Positions 5,583 through 12,788 of a stretch of 26,816 nucleotides of DNA are shown here, piece after piece. Source of the stretch: a virus; IMG/VR virus record IMGVR_UViG_3300009466_000016, positions 1 to 26,816 of that record, one strand, 5' to 3'. The notes under the pieces were generated by a model that saw only the letters and a list, made by a program, of their open reading frames with translations, did no database searches and was not told the DNA's origin. Positions within the stretch are counted from its first letter, which is position 1, and each line of letters opens with the position of its first letter. A program made the position numbers and the translations under genes.

Positions 5583-6416
5583 ATGAGCCAAAATCCTTAC
5601 GTTCAATTTTATACGTCCGATTTTTTGGGCGGCACAAGTGGCATGACAGCCGCTTGCAAGGGCGTATACATCACACTTCTTTGCCAAATGTATGAAGCGG
5701 AAAGGCCGCTTGGGCAGTCTTGGGATATGTTGGCGCGTCGATGTGGATGCACGTTGCCAGCGTTCAAAAGGGCAATTTCAGACCTTGTGGATGATGGCAA
5801 AATTACCATTACGGATGATGGCATCTGGTCGCCAAAGTGCGAAAAGCACATCGCGCTACGCCGTGAACGGCAGAATAGCGCGTCGTCCGCTGCAAAAAAG
5901 CGATGGGAAAAAACACAGCAAAAACAAGACGCGGGCAATGCGGATGGAGTAAAGGCGCAATGCCAACCAGAACCAGAACCAGAACCATATATTAAACAGG
6001 ATACTAACGTATCCTTGTCGGTTTCTACCGAAACGACGCATCACGCAAATGATCTTTCTCAAGCTGTTTCGAGATACAACGACGCGGCGGCAAAGGCTGG
6101 ATGGCCGCAGGTTCAAAAATTGACACCGAACCGCTCTAAGCAACTTCGATCACGTCTAAAGGATTGTGGCGGAATGGACGGATGGGAAACAGCATTGCGA
6201 AAAGCGTTTGCAAGCGACTTTTGCCGAGGGCGAACGCCAAAACCTTGGGCCGGTTTCGGCTTTGATTGGCTGGTGAAGGCCAGCAACTTCACCAAGCTAA
6301 TGGAGGGCAATTATGACAACCGAACTGACAACCCGACCGCAGGAGCGGGCGCGTTCCGTCAACAGCCAACTTCGCTCGCTAGCCTCGTCGCACGGCGTCG
6401 ATCTGAGCAGCGGTAA
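5583..6416 (+). CDS. DUF1376 replication-initiation-like protein, 277 aa
   Basis: The start MSQNPYVQFYTSDFLGG is chosen for the strong site AAGGAGAAAGGGG upstream. The first about 90 residues match DUF1376: an aromatic FYTSDF opening, a GMTAACKGVYITLLCQMYEAERPL helix and a winged-helix-like segment with LARRCGCTLPAFKRAISDLVDDGKI. A basic RERQNSASSAAKKRWEK stretch and an acidic-proline linker (PEPEPEP) follow. The C-terminal part (LTPNRSKQLRSRLKDCGG...PKPWAGFGFDWLVKASNFTKLMEGNYDNR) is typical of phage replication initiators of the DUF1376 and lambda-O context. It probably binds the phage origin and recruits a helicase loader. The last 104 bases overlap the next gene in another frame. Confidence 0.82.
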   Translation: MSQNPYVQFYTSDFLGGTSGMTAACKGVYITLLCQMYEAERPLGQSWDMLARRCGCTLPAFKRAISDLVDDGKITITDDGIWSPKCEKHIALRRERQNSASSAAKKRWEKTQQKQDAGNADGVKAQCQPEPEPEPYIKQDTNVSLSVSTETTHHANDLSQAVSRYNDAAAKAGWPQVQKLTPNRSKQLRSRLKDCGGMDGWETALRKAFASDFCRGRTPKPWAGFGFDWLVKASNFTKLMEGNYDNRTDNPTAGAGAFRQQPTSLASLVARRRSEQR

Positions 6417-6915
6417 GAGGCTTGTCGGACGCTATGACGAATACGGCGCTTACATCGGTAGCGACCTTGTGCCTGACGTGGTGAAAGCGGGCGGCACACC
6501 GGAGCAACGGCAGACGGTGGCCGATGCGATTGCAGAGACCATGCGCCCAGCGCCGCGCGACACCATCGAGGCATGGATTGCAGAACTGTCGGTCATTGCG
6601 CCTTCACGGCAAGACGACGAGATGACCGCTATGCTACGTCTTGAGGCATACGGGCGGCGGCTGGCGGGGTATCCTGGCGACATGGTGCAGCAAGTGCTAC
6701 TCGGGCGCACATGGCGCTTTTTCCCTAGCTGGCACGAACTGCAACAACAGCTAGAACCTATGGTCAGAGAGCGCGAGGCTATGCGGGCGGCTTGCCTTCG
6801 GAAGGCATACAATCCCGCGTCTAAGGTAAAGCCGGAGCGCGTTAGCGCAGGGCGGGCGTCTGAGATTATGGCTGAGGCGGGTTTTAGGCCCAAGACATTC
6901 GGCGGCGACAAGTGA
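6313..6915 (+). CDS. Replication-module protein, possible helicase-loader-region partner, 200 aa
   Basis: The ATG at 6313 has a strong site GGAGGG about 6 bases upstream, although it lies 104 bp inside the preceding gene. No later ATG or good GTG/TTG with a ribosome site is visible before residue 50. The protein has an N-terminal region with RARSVNSQLRSLASSHGVDLSSG, a middle helical domain (WIAELSVIAPSRQDDEMTAMLRLEAYGRRLAGYPGDMVQQVLLG) and RFFPSWHELQQQLEPMVREREAMRAA. Similar proteins with a YP-D-hV...FFP-W-EL pattern sit behind DUF1376 genes in phages. A role in loading the host helicase is an inference from position. No ATPase motif is present. Confidence 0.7.
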   Translation: MTTELTTRPQERARSVNSQLRSLASSHGVDLSSGKRLVGRYDEYGAYIGSDLVPDVVKAGGTPEQRQTVADAIAETMRPAPRDTIEAWIAELSVIAPSRQDDEMTAMLRLEAYGRRLAGYPGDMVQQVLLGRTWRFFPSWHELQQQLEPMVREREAMRAACLRKAYNPASKVKPERVSAGRASEIMAEAGFRPKTFGGDK

Positions 6916-6938
6916 CCTATTTTCCCAAGGGAGAGTTT

Positions 6939-7238
6939 TTGACCGACAAGCGACCGCTTGCCCGCGTCGTTGATGCTGTGAGCAAATCAACCGGCGTGAC
7001 CATCGCCGAGATCATGGGGCCGCGACGTGATCGGCACATCATTCGGGCGCGGTTTGCAGCGATGGCAATCGCGCGGGATTACCTACACCTGTCCTATCCG
7101 CAGATCGGACGCGAGTTTAACCGCGATCACACATCGGTCATCAATGCCATGCGCCGCGTGGACGTGCTATGTGACGACCGCGACCTGAACGACCTAGAAG
7201 CAATCGCTCGACAGGCGGGCATCATCGAAGGAGACTAA
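6939..7238 (+). CDS. Stand-alone DnaA domain IV-like DNA-binding protein, 99 aa
   Basis: The core VVDAVSKSTGVTIAEIMGPRRDRHIIRARFAAMAIARDYLHLSYPQIGREFNRDHTSVINAMRRV matches the C-terminal DNA-binding domain of DnaA, including the signature GREF-RDHTSVINA that recognises DnaA boxes. The AAA+ ATPase domain is absent. A TTG at 6939 preceded by AAGGGAGAG is the preferred start; a GTG at 6912 that overlaps the upstream stop as GTGA is the alternative and would add 9 residues. The protein could bind DnaA boxes in the phage or host origin, either to recruit or to block initiation. Stand-alone DnaA-IV-like proteins occur in alphaproteobacteria and their phages. Confidence 0.85.
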   Translation: MTDKRPLARVVDAVSKSTGVTIAEIMGPRRDRHIIRARFAAMAIARDYLHLSYPQIGREFNRDHTSVINAMRRVDVLCDDRDLNDLEAIARQAGIIEGD

Positions 7239-7239
7239 A

Positions 7240-7482
7240 ATGGTAGATCGAGTTACAGCCGAAGAACTGCGGCAATTCGTGGAGCGGATCGAAGCGCTCG
7301 AAACCGAAAAGCAAGAGGCCGCAGAGGCGCAAAAGGAGGTTTACGCCGAGGCCAAGGGCCGGGGCTATGACAGCGCGGTACTGCGCAAGGTGGTGGCGCG
7401 GCGCAAGCGCAACCGAGACGAACTGGCCGAAGAAGAGGCCGTTTTGGAACTGTATGAAGCTGCAATCGAAGGGAAAGCATGA
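7240..7482 (+). CDS. gapR: GapR family (DUF2312) nucleoid-associated protein, 80 aa
   Basis: The sequence reads [53 protein letters not shown] and ends [14 protein letters not shown], covering the whole DUF2312 domain at its usual length of about 80 residues. Caulobacter GapR is a dimeric or tetrameric clamp that encircles overtwisted DNA ahead of forks and stimulates gyrase and topoisomerase IV. A phage copy next to DnaA-IV and SSB genes probably supports phage fork progress or redirects host topology enzymes; this is inference. It starts one base after the DnaA-like gene and overlaps the SSB start. Confidence 0.9.
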   Translation: MVDRVTAEELRQFVERIEALETEKQEAAEAQKEVYAEAKGRGYDSAVLRKVVARRKRNRDELAEEEAVLELYEAAIEGKA

Positions 7483-7919
7483 TGGCCGGATCAGTCAACA
7501 AAGTAATCATCGTGGGCAATCTGGGCCGAGATCCAGAGGTGCGCACGTTCCAGAATGGCGGCAAAGTCTGCAATTTGCGCATCGCCACCTCGGAGACATG
7601 GAAGCAAGACGGCGAACGCAAGGAGCGCACCGAATGGCATAGCGTGGCGATCTTTTCGGAACCGCTTGCCCGCATTGCAGAGCAATACCTTAGGAAAGGG
7701 TCAAAGGTCTATATCGAAGGCCAGCTTGAAACCCGCAAGTGGCAAGATCAAAGCGGACAAGACCGATACGCGACCGAAGTCACGTTACGCCCATATCGCG
7801 GCGAACTCACTTTGCTTGATGGCCCAAGCGGCGGATCGGGGCAGCGTCAAGACAGCTACCAAGCGCCGCAGGAGCAGGCTTCGGCATCGCAGGGCTTTGA
7901 CGACGAGATCCCCTTCTGA
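7479..7919 (+). CDS. ssb: Single-stranded DNA-binding protein, 146 aa
   Basis: The OB-fold domain is clear: [20 protein letters not shown], then [63 protein letters not shown] glutamine- and serine-rich linker leads to the acidic tip DDEIPF, which in bacterial SSBs binds replication and repair partners. Two tandem ATGs (7479 and 7482) are possible starts; the second gives the more usual [18 protein letters not shown] upstream serves as ribosome site, and the start overlaps the GapR stop. It would coat phage single strands and work with Bet. Confidence 0.95.
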   Translation: MMAGSVNKVIIVGNLGRDPEVRTFQNGGKVCNLRIATSETWKQDGERKERTEWHSVAIFSEPLARIAEQYLRKGSKVYIEGQLETRKWQDQSGQDRYATEVTLRPYRGELTLLDGPSGGSGQRQDSYQAPQEQASASQGFDDEIPF

Positions 7920-7920
7920 C

Positions 7921-7961
7921 TTTGCAATTTTGCACCGGACTTTGCAACTTTGCAACTTGCA
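7921..7961. repeat. TTTGCA box array in the gap after ssb
   Basis: TTTGCA occurs at 7921, 7929, 7941 and 7949, with a shortened TTGCA at 7957. Within pairs the spacing is exactly 8 bp. The same 8-bp-spaced boxes occur in the two structural-gene promoters at 18887 and 24028, but here no TATA-type -10 lies 17 bp downstream. The 119 bp up to the next gene hold no other clear signal apart from a short GGTAG-C-CTACC dyad at 7977-7987. It may be an operator cluster or an iteron-like site beside the replication genes. Confidence 0.7.
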
Positions 7962-8080
7962 CCGTCCGAGGCATTTGGTAGCCTACCCAAGCGCGGCCAC
8001 GGCAGACCGGTGGCTGTCGGAAGCTGATCCTCCCTTCGGCGGGCCGCGCATCAACATCAAAACCAAACAGGAAAGATGAC

Positions 8081-8320
8081 ATGACACAGAACATCAGAAG
8101 CCCGCAAAAAAGCCGCAAGGGTGAAGAAATTGGCGGCGGATACTTTGTTTTTCGGCGCGGCAAGGGAACCGGGCGCGTTAGGCCAAGCCCATGGCCTTTT
8201 GAGCATCCAACAATTTGCTCCGCAAAGCGCGAAGCTGACAAGCTGGCGGCAATGCAGCCGGGTTATCAATTCGACGTGCTGCAAGTTTGCTATAGCGCTT
8301 GCGCGGAGGTTGTGGAATGA
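8081..8320 (+). CDS. Small hypothetical protein, 79 aa
   Basis: The ATG at 8081 follows AACAGGAAAGATGAC, a usable ribosome site. The product is basic (MTQNIRSPQKSRKGEEIGGG), then has YFVFRRGKGTGRVRPSPWPFEHPT and a C-terminal helix with KREADKLAAMQPGYQFDVLQV. The YFVFRRGK segment followed by ADKLAAMQPGY-FDV looks like one small alpha-beta domain. It is the first gene after the TTTGCA array and is ATGA-coupled to the HD gene. Function unknown. Confidence 0.7.
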   Translation: MTQNIRSPQKSRKGEEIGGGYFVFRRGKGTGRVRPSPWPFEHPTICSAKREADKLAAMQPGYQFDVLQVCYSACAEVVE

Positions 8321-8772
8321 CCAGACACCTTGAACGCATCTTTCACGCTGGCCTCACAACCCGATGGCACACAAACCCTTGGCTTGCGCAGACATGCGAC
8401 AGGATCGACGGGCATCAAGCCCGCGTTGCCCGCATCATCCTGGCGCTTTGGCCAGATGCATCGCGCGAATTGCTCATTGCCGCGCTAACCCACGACGACG
8501 GTGAGTATATTACCGGCGACATTCCGGCGACCTTTTTCAAAACCTACAACCAGCGAGCTTATGAGGCCGCAGCATACATCACCATTTGGGGCGACAAATT
8601 CCCGCGCCTGCCCGATGGGGACGCGGATAAGCTGCACTTCGCAGACAAGCTGGACGCCTATCAATGGGCGTATCACCATGCGCCGCATATCATGGGCAAG
8701 CCTGAGTGGTGCGAGGCATGGGCGCATATTGAGGAAATGGCCGCGTGGCTTGGCGTGGAGGTGGGCGAGTGA
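8317..8772 (+). CDS. HD-domain phosphohydrolase, YfbR-like, 151 aa
   Basis: The start MTRHLERIFHAG is chosen for its ATGA overlap with the preceding gene. The HD metal site is visible: H33 (DGHQARVAR), H59-D60 with E63 (THDDGE), D68 (TGDIP) and D110 (FADKLDA). This matches YfbR-type 5'-deoxynucleotidases, which remove phosphate from deoxynucleoside monophosphates. A phage copy would alter dNMP pools for replication or help make or exclude modified nucleotides. An upstream RWHTNPW motif is also typical of phage members. It is GTGA-coupled to the helicase gene. Confidence 0.82.
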   Translation: MTRHLERIFHAGLTTRWHTNPWLAQTCDRIDGHQARVARIILALWPDASRELLIAALTHDDGEYITGDIPATFFKTYNQRAYEAAAYITIWGDKFPRLPDGDADKLHFADKLDAYQWAYHHAPHIMGKPEWCEAWAHIEEMAAWLGVEVGE

Positions 8773-10154
8773 GTTTGCAGGAGTATCGTCAATTCATCGC
8801 ATCGCGGGCAGTGGCGCAGACCATGCAGGGCTTTGCACCCAAGCCGATTAACGAAATGGCAAAGCAACACCAGATTGCAGCGTTGGACTTTTCGTTAAAC
8901 CGTGGCAAGAGCGCCGGGTTTTTGGACACCGGGCTTGGCAAGTCATTCATCGAACTGGAATGGGCGCGGCAGGTAGCGGAGGAAAGCCAAAAGCCAGTGC
9001 TAATCCTGACACCGCTGGCCGTTGCTGGTCAGATGGTCCGAGAGGGCGTCAAGTTTGGCATCGAAGCGCGGCAGATACGCGAACAGCACGAGGTTGGCGC
9101 TGGCGTCATGGTGGCGAACTACGAGCGGTTGCCAAAGCTAGACCCAGCGTCGTTTGGTGGCGTGGTCCTGGACGAGAGCAGTATTCTCAAGTCGTTTGCG
9201 GGTCGAACGCGCAATCTGTTGATGGAGGCTTTTGACGGTCTGGATTACAAACTGGCCGCGACCGCTACGCCATCGCCAAACGACCATATGGAACTTGGCA
9301 ACCATGCCGAATTTCTAGGCGTGATGCGTCAGCAGGAAATGCTGTCAAAGTGGTTTATCAACGACACCAGCACTGCATCGCAGGAATGGCGGCTGAAAGG
9401 CCACGCGCAAGAGGACTTTTGGTCTTGGGTGGCGTCGTGGTCGCGCTGCGCAACGCTGCCAAGCGATCTTGGCGGTGACGACACGGGCTATGTCTTGCCT
9501 GAGATTGATCGGCGCTTGCATCATGTTGAAGCTGACCGCATGGCGGATGCTGAGCAGGATATGCTGTTTCGCATTCCAGAACTGAGCGCGACCAGCTTCC
9601 ACAAGGAAAAGCGCCTTACAATGAAGGACCGATGCGAAAAGGCGGCGGAACTGGCGAACCACGATAGGCCGGTGACGGTCTGGTGTGAGACAAACGAGGA
9701 AAGCGCATTGCTCACTTCGATGATTGACGGGGCCGTTGAGGTTCGCGGCGATCAAAAGCCGGAGGAAAAGGAGGCGCGGCTTTTGGGCTTTGCCGATGGG
9801 CAGTACCGGGCAATCGTGACAAAGCCAAAACTTGCGGGCTTTGGGGTAAATTGGCAGCATTGCGCCCATGCTGTTTTTGCGTCAATCTCGTTCTCATACG
9901 AGCAACACTATCAGGCGGTGCGGCGGTCGCATCGCTTCGGTCAAAAGGAGCAGGTACGCAACGATATCGTGATTGCCGATACTGAGGCCGCTATCTGGCG
10001 GGCCATTCACGGCAAGGCTGAGAAGCACGAAGAAATGAAGCGCCGCATGTCAGACGCTATGCGCCGCGCACAATCTGAAACACAAACCCGCGTGAAATAT
10101 GACCGTCCTCTGGACCTCGCATTTCCGCACTGGATCAAGGAAGAAACAGCATGA
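8769..10154 (+). CDS. SNF2/SSL2-type DEAD/DEAH helicase, 461 aa
   Basis: A GTG start at 8769 is chosen because it overlaps the HD gene stop as GTGA. Superfamily 2 motifs appear in order: Q-like HQIAALDF, Walker A DTGLGKS (53-59), motif Ia LILTPLAVAGQM, Walker B variant LDESS (about 134-138, DES instead of DEAH), motif III TATPSPN (about 165-171) and C-terminal QAVRRSHRFGQ (about 382-392) with the arginine fingers. The size is near the minimal two-RecA-domain translocase. Between the lobes lies an insert with a Trp-rich WSWVASWSRC segment. It is directly followed by a DNA methyltransferase, suggesting a shared job on phage DNA. Confidence 0.9.
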   Translation: MSLQEYRQFIASRAVAQTMQGFAPKPINEMAKQHQIAALDFSLNRGKSAGFLDTGLGKSFIELEWARQVAEESQKPVLILTPLAVAGQMVREGVKFGIEARQIREQHEVGAGVMVANYERLPKLDPASFGGVVLDESSILKSFAGRTRNLLMEAFDGLDYKLAATATPSPNDHMELGNHAEFLGVMRQQEMLSKWFINDTSTASQEWRLKGHAQEDFWSWVASWSRCATLPSDLGGDDTGYVLPEIDRRLHHVEADRMADAEQDMLFRIPELSATSFHKEKRLTMKDRCEKAAELANHDRPVTVWCETNEESALLTSMIDGAVEVRGDQKPEEKEARLLGFADGQYRAIVTKPKLAGFGVNWQHCAHAVFASISFSYEQHYQAVRRSHRFGQKEQVRNDIVIADTEAAIWRAIHGKAEKHEEMKRRMSDAMRRAQSETQTRVKYDRPLDLAFPHWIKEETA

Positions 10155-11281
10155 CAAAGCAACCGGAATATCAAGGCAACGGATGGGCCATCCATAACAG
10201 CGATTGCATCGAGGGGATGCACGCTATGCCGCAAAACAGCGTTGATTGCGCGATCTTTTCCCCGCCGTTTGGCGATCTGTTTGTCTACTCAGACAGTGAG
10301 CGCGACCTTGGCAATGCTGGCGAGGGCAATGCGTTTATGGAGCAATATCGCTTCTTTGCTGAAGCGCTGACGCGCGTTCTTCGTCCTGGTCGGATTGCAT
10401 GTGTTCACTGCACTGACCTGCCCATGCGCAAGGGCAAGCACGGCGCTATCGGCTTGCAAGACTTCTCTGGCGATCTTATCCGCGCCCATAGCGCGGCGGG
10501 TTTGGTATATCATGGCCGCGCGACGATCTGGAAAGATCCGGTAGTCGAGATGCAGCGCACCAAGGCTATCGGATTGCTCTACAAGCAGATTCGCAAAGAC
10601 AGCGCCATGAACCGCGTCGGAATGCCGGATTACATGCTGTTTTTTCGCAAGGACGCACCAAACGAGCGGCCGATTGCACATGCGGCACCGGAGACCGGAA
10701 CAACGTCAAAAATCACAGGATGGTCATGTGGCGATTGCGATAATGTAGTTAGCGGGGATGCAAGGCCTGCTGAGGATCATTGCTGCGGATTTGGGTGGGA
10801 GCCAGTTTATGAGCGCGTACCAGTCGTATCCAAAGAGGCTTTGCGCATCGCAAAGGAATGGCTTGACGACCTGACACGCCAAGGGCTTTGCGCAGGAACC
10901 CCGCCGGATGAAGTGCTGGCCGAACTTATCAAGGACGCTGAGTTTGACGTGATGGAGTGGCAGCGGGTCGCAAGCCCGGTCTGGATGGATATTCAACAGG
11001 GCAACGTCCTGCGCAATTACCGTGATGCCAAAGGGGCCAATGACGAAAAGCACGTTTGCCCGCTACAGCTTGACGTGATCCGCAAGTGCCTTCGCCTATA
11101 CACCCGTCCTGGCGATGTTGTGATGGACCCGTTCAACGGCATCGGATCGACTGGATATGAGGCCGTCAAGGCGCGGCGCAAGTATATCGGTTTTGAGTTG
11201 AAGCCGGAATACGCAGCGCAGGCTAACAAGAACATGCAGGAAGCCGAACAGCGCGGCGCAGACCTCTTTGCAGCGGAGTAA
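10151..11281 (+). CDS. Beta-class DNA methyltransferase (N4-C or N6-A), 376 aa
   Basis: Motif IV is SPPF at residues 37-40 (AIFSPPFGDLF) and the AdoMet site motif I is DPFNGIGSTGYEA near residue 326, so the order IV...X-I marks the beta class. SPP(F/Y) is more usual for N4-cytosine enzymes and DPPY for N6-adenine, but this does not settle the base. A Cys-rich insert (CGDC near 194 and a CC pair about 20 residues on) may be a small zinc knuckle in the target-recognition region. It is ATGA-coupled to the helicase. No restriction endonuclease is visible, so a solitary methylase that protects phage DNA or marks it for regulation is likely. Confidence 0.9.
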   Translation: MTKQPEYQGNGWAIHNSDCIEGMHAMPQNSVDCAIFSPPFGDLFVYSDSERDLGNAGEGNAFMEQYRFFAEALTRVLRPGRIACVHCTDLPMRKGKHGAIGLQDFSGDLIRAHSAAGLVYHGRATIWKDPVVEMQRTKAIGLLYKQIRKDSAMNRVGMPDYMLFFRKDAPNERPIAHAAPETGTTSKITGWSCGDCDNVVSGDARPAEDHCCGFGWEPVYERVPVVSKEALRIAKEWLDDLTRQGLCAGTPPDEVLAELIKDAEFDVMEWQRVASPVWMDIQQGNVLRNYRDAKGANDEKHVCPLQLDVIRKCLRLYTRPGDVVMDPFNGIGSTGYEAVKARRKYIGFELKPEYAAQANKNMQEAEQRGADLFAAE

Positions 11282-11284
11282 CTC

Positions 11285-11902
11285 ATGACCATCTCATTCC
11301 TCCAAACAGCCCGCTACAACGCACAACCCCGCCTTGCCCATCTTGACGATGGGCAGGCAAAGCCAACGCCGCAATTTGACAGCTTGGACGACTTGATTGC
11401 AGCGATGCACAAGGACGCTGCAAAGACCCGCAAAATCCTTGGATCAAAGGAGCATCGGGATATTGCCCAAGACCCGACGCCGGAAGGCGATATTCTGGAC
11501 GCAATCGCGGCAAACCCAGGCATCACAGGTGCAGAAATCGCGGCGCAAGTCGGTAAATCGCGCAGCAACATCGCGGCGCGGCTTTGCAGCATGGAGGCGC
11601 GTGGCCAATGCCGGACCGAAAAGGAACTAATCGACGGGTGCTGGCGAAAGCGCTTTTACCCCGTTGCAAACCCGCCCAAGGCAAAAAACGGCAGACCGGC
11701 CAGAAAAAGCCCGGTGCGCGACAAGGTGATTGCCTTCATCCGGTCCAACCCAGGATGCACAACGCCGCAGCTGTCCGATTACATGAAGTGCAGCAACAAG
11801 ATGGGCGCGGCACACATCGCTGAAACGCGAAAGGCGGTCAAGATCACGTCAAAGCGGATCGGTGGCAATAACACGCCGATGGCGCATTGGGTGCAGGAAT
11901 GA
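11285..11902 (+). CDS. Protein with two winged-helix-like domains, 205 aa
   Basis: After an N-terminal region of about 60 residues with no recognised motif, DILDAIAANPGITGAEIAAQVGKSRSNIAARLCSMEARGQC fits a winged helix-turn-helix. A linker with NGRPARKSPVR leads to a second copy-like unit, VIAFIRSNPGCTTPQLSDYMKCSNKMGAAHI. Both share an I-NPG-TT/GAE pattern, so they may have arisen by duplication. Tandem HTH domains suggest DNA binding, and the position before the late genes makes it a candidate regulator of middle or late promoters. No sensor domain is visible. The ATG at 11285 is three bases after the methylase stop. Confidence 0.68.
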   Translation: MTISFLQTARYNAQPRLAHLDDGQAKPTPQFDSLDDLIAAMHKDAAKTRKILGSKEHRDIAQDPTPEGDILDAIAANPGITGAEIAAQVGKSRSNIAARLCSMEARGQCRTEKELIDGCWRKRFYPVANPPKAKNGRPARKSPVRDKVIAFIRSNPGCTTPQLSDYMKCSNKMGAAHIAETRKAVKITSKRIGGNNTPMAHWVQE

Positions 11903-12102
11903 CCGACCGAACAACCCGCATAATCCGCAGCGCAATTCCCGGCGAGAGCAGCAGCGCCTATGGCTATGTCGCACTGGTGACCATGCCGCGAGCGCCGTGG
12001 GAGGAACATCTAAGCAAAGACGACGCATGGCGGCAAGCCCGTGATCTTGGCGTATATGTCAGGACGGATCACAGGGAACCGAAAAGGAAGGTGACGAGAT
12101 GA
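11899..12102 (+). CDS. Small hypothetical protein, 67 aa
   Basis: The start MTDRTTRIIRSAIPGE overlaps the preceding stop (ATGA), and the stop overlaps the next start (ATGA). The protein has a central strand YGYVALVTMPRAPWEEHL, a DDAWRQARDLGVYV helix-strand, and a basic C-terminal tail (REPKRKV). It looks like a small alpha-beta domain. Coupling to both neighbours supports expression. No family recognised. Confidence 0.65.
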   Translation: MTDRTTRIIRSAIPGESSSAYGYVALVTMPRAPWEEHLSKDDAWRQARDLGVYVRTDHREPKRKVTR

Positions 12103-12242
12103 GCATTGACATCAAGGACGCCACTATCGAGGCGCTGAAAGCCGAAAACGCGCGATTGCAGCGCGAAGTGGACAGGCTTGCAGAGGCATGGCGGGCGGTC
12201 AAATCTGAAATCGACAAATTGCCGAAAGAGGTAGACACATGA
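12099..12242 (+). CDS. Short leucine-zipper-like protein, 47 aa
   Basis: A 47-codon frame is linked by ATGA to both neighbours. The peptide begins MSIDIKDATIEALKAENARL and continues with QREVDRLAEAWRAVKSEIDKL. Leu or Ile recurs at heptad positions, so a single parallel coiled coil is likely, with a short charged tail. It could be a dimerisation or anti-activator peptide; such short zippers are frequent in phage early operons but have few assigned roles. Confidence 0.65.
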   Translation: MSIDIKDATIEALKAENARLQREVDRLAEAWRAVKSEIDKLPKEVDT

Positions 12243-12580
12243 GGGCCGCAATCGTCGCCATGCTTATGGCATCGGCAGCACATGCAGAACCAGAAACGCT
12301 GACGAATGGATCATTCGGAGGCGACACGGCATCGCTGCATATGGATGGCGCTTACTCTGGCGTCTTGAGCTACCACAACAGCGAAATGCAATCGTCGGCA
12401 ACAGGCACATGGCCTATCGCAAGTGATGTCGTAACATGCAGCATCACCATAATTGCCAAGGGCGCGGCACCTGAGACCGCATCGGTAGAATGTGGCGATG
12501 GATGGATTGTCGAGCCTGAGACCGCAGACGTGCCTGATGGGCAAGGCTTTGACTTTGTGTTGATGTATCAGGCATATTGA
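12239..12580 (+). CDS. Small exported protein with Sec signal peptide, 113 aa
   Basis: The protein begins with a classic signal peptide, M-R then AAIVAMLMASAAHA, with a probable signal peptidase I cut after A-H-A at residue 16. The mature part of about 97 residues is beta-rich and acidic, with Cys67 and Cys85 placed to form a periplasmic disulfide. There is no lipobox. It is the last gene of its operon and ATGA-coupled upstream. A phage-encoded periplasmic protein could act in superinfection exclusion, in envelope change, or as a lysogenic conversion factor; the sequence does not say which. Confidence 0.7.
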   Translation: MRAAIVAMLMASAAHAEPETLTNGSFGGDTASLHMDGAYSGVLSYHNSEMQSSATGTWPIASDVVTCSITIIAKGAAPETASVECGDGWIVEPETADVPDGQGFDFVLMYQAY

Positions 12581-12712
12581 ACACGCAAGCCCAGCGGGCG
12601 GTGGCGCGGTGGTCGCAATGTCATGGAACATAGTAACCGCAAACACCCGCAGCATCGGCGCGGTCCCAAGGCGACCTTTTCCTGCCGCGTGACGGTGCAT
12701 TTTTTGAAATTA

Positions 12713-12745
12713 GGTGTTTACACACCGGACAGAATGTCCTATATA
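12713..12745 (+). promoter_or_regulatory. Sigma70-like promoter with two nested dyads
   Basis: -35 TTTACA (12717-12722), a 17-bp spacer, and -10 TATATA (12740-12745) form a strong match to the housekeeping consensus. Two dyads lie side by side over it: GGTGT-TTAC-ACACC (12713-12726) covers the -35, and GGACA-GAA-TGTCC (12727-12739) fills the rest of the spacer. It would start transcription near 12752, about 37 bases before the gene at 12789. The 132 bp between the previous gene and this site show only a weak CCG/CGG hairpin before TTTTTT (about 12683-12706). Confidence 0.75.
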
Positions 12746-12788
12746 TGGGGCATAGGGCAATGAAGCCCGCTCAATAGGAGATAGACAG

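Noticed and set aside
10151-11281. Restriction-modification system.
   Set aside because: No endonuclease motif or specificity subunit lies beside the methyltransferase; the adjacent helicase lacks a nuclease domain.
12577-12693. Two very short frames after the exported-protein gene (a TTG start overlapping its stop, and an ATG near 12618, 24 codons).
   Set aside because: No ribosome site, no coupling to a following gene, and no recognisable composition; not enough to call genes.
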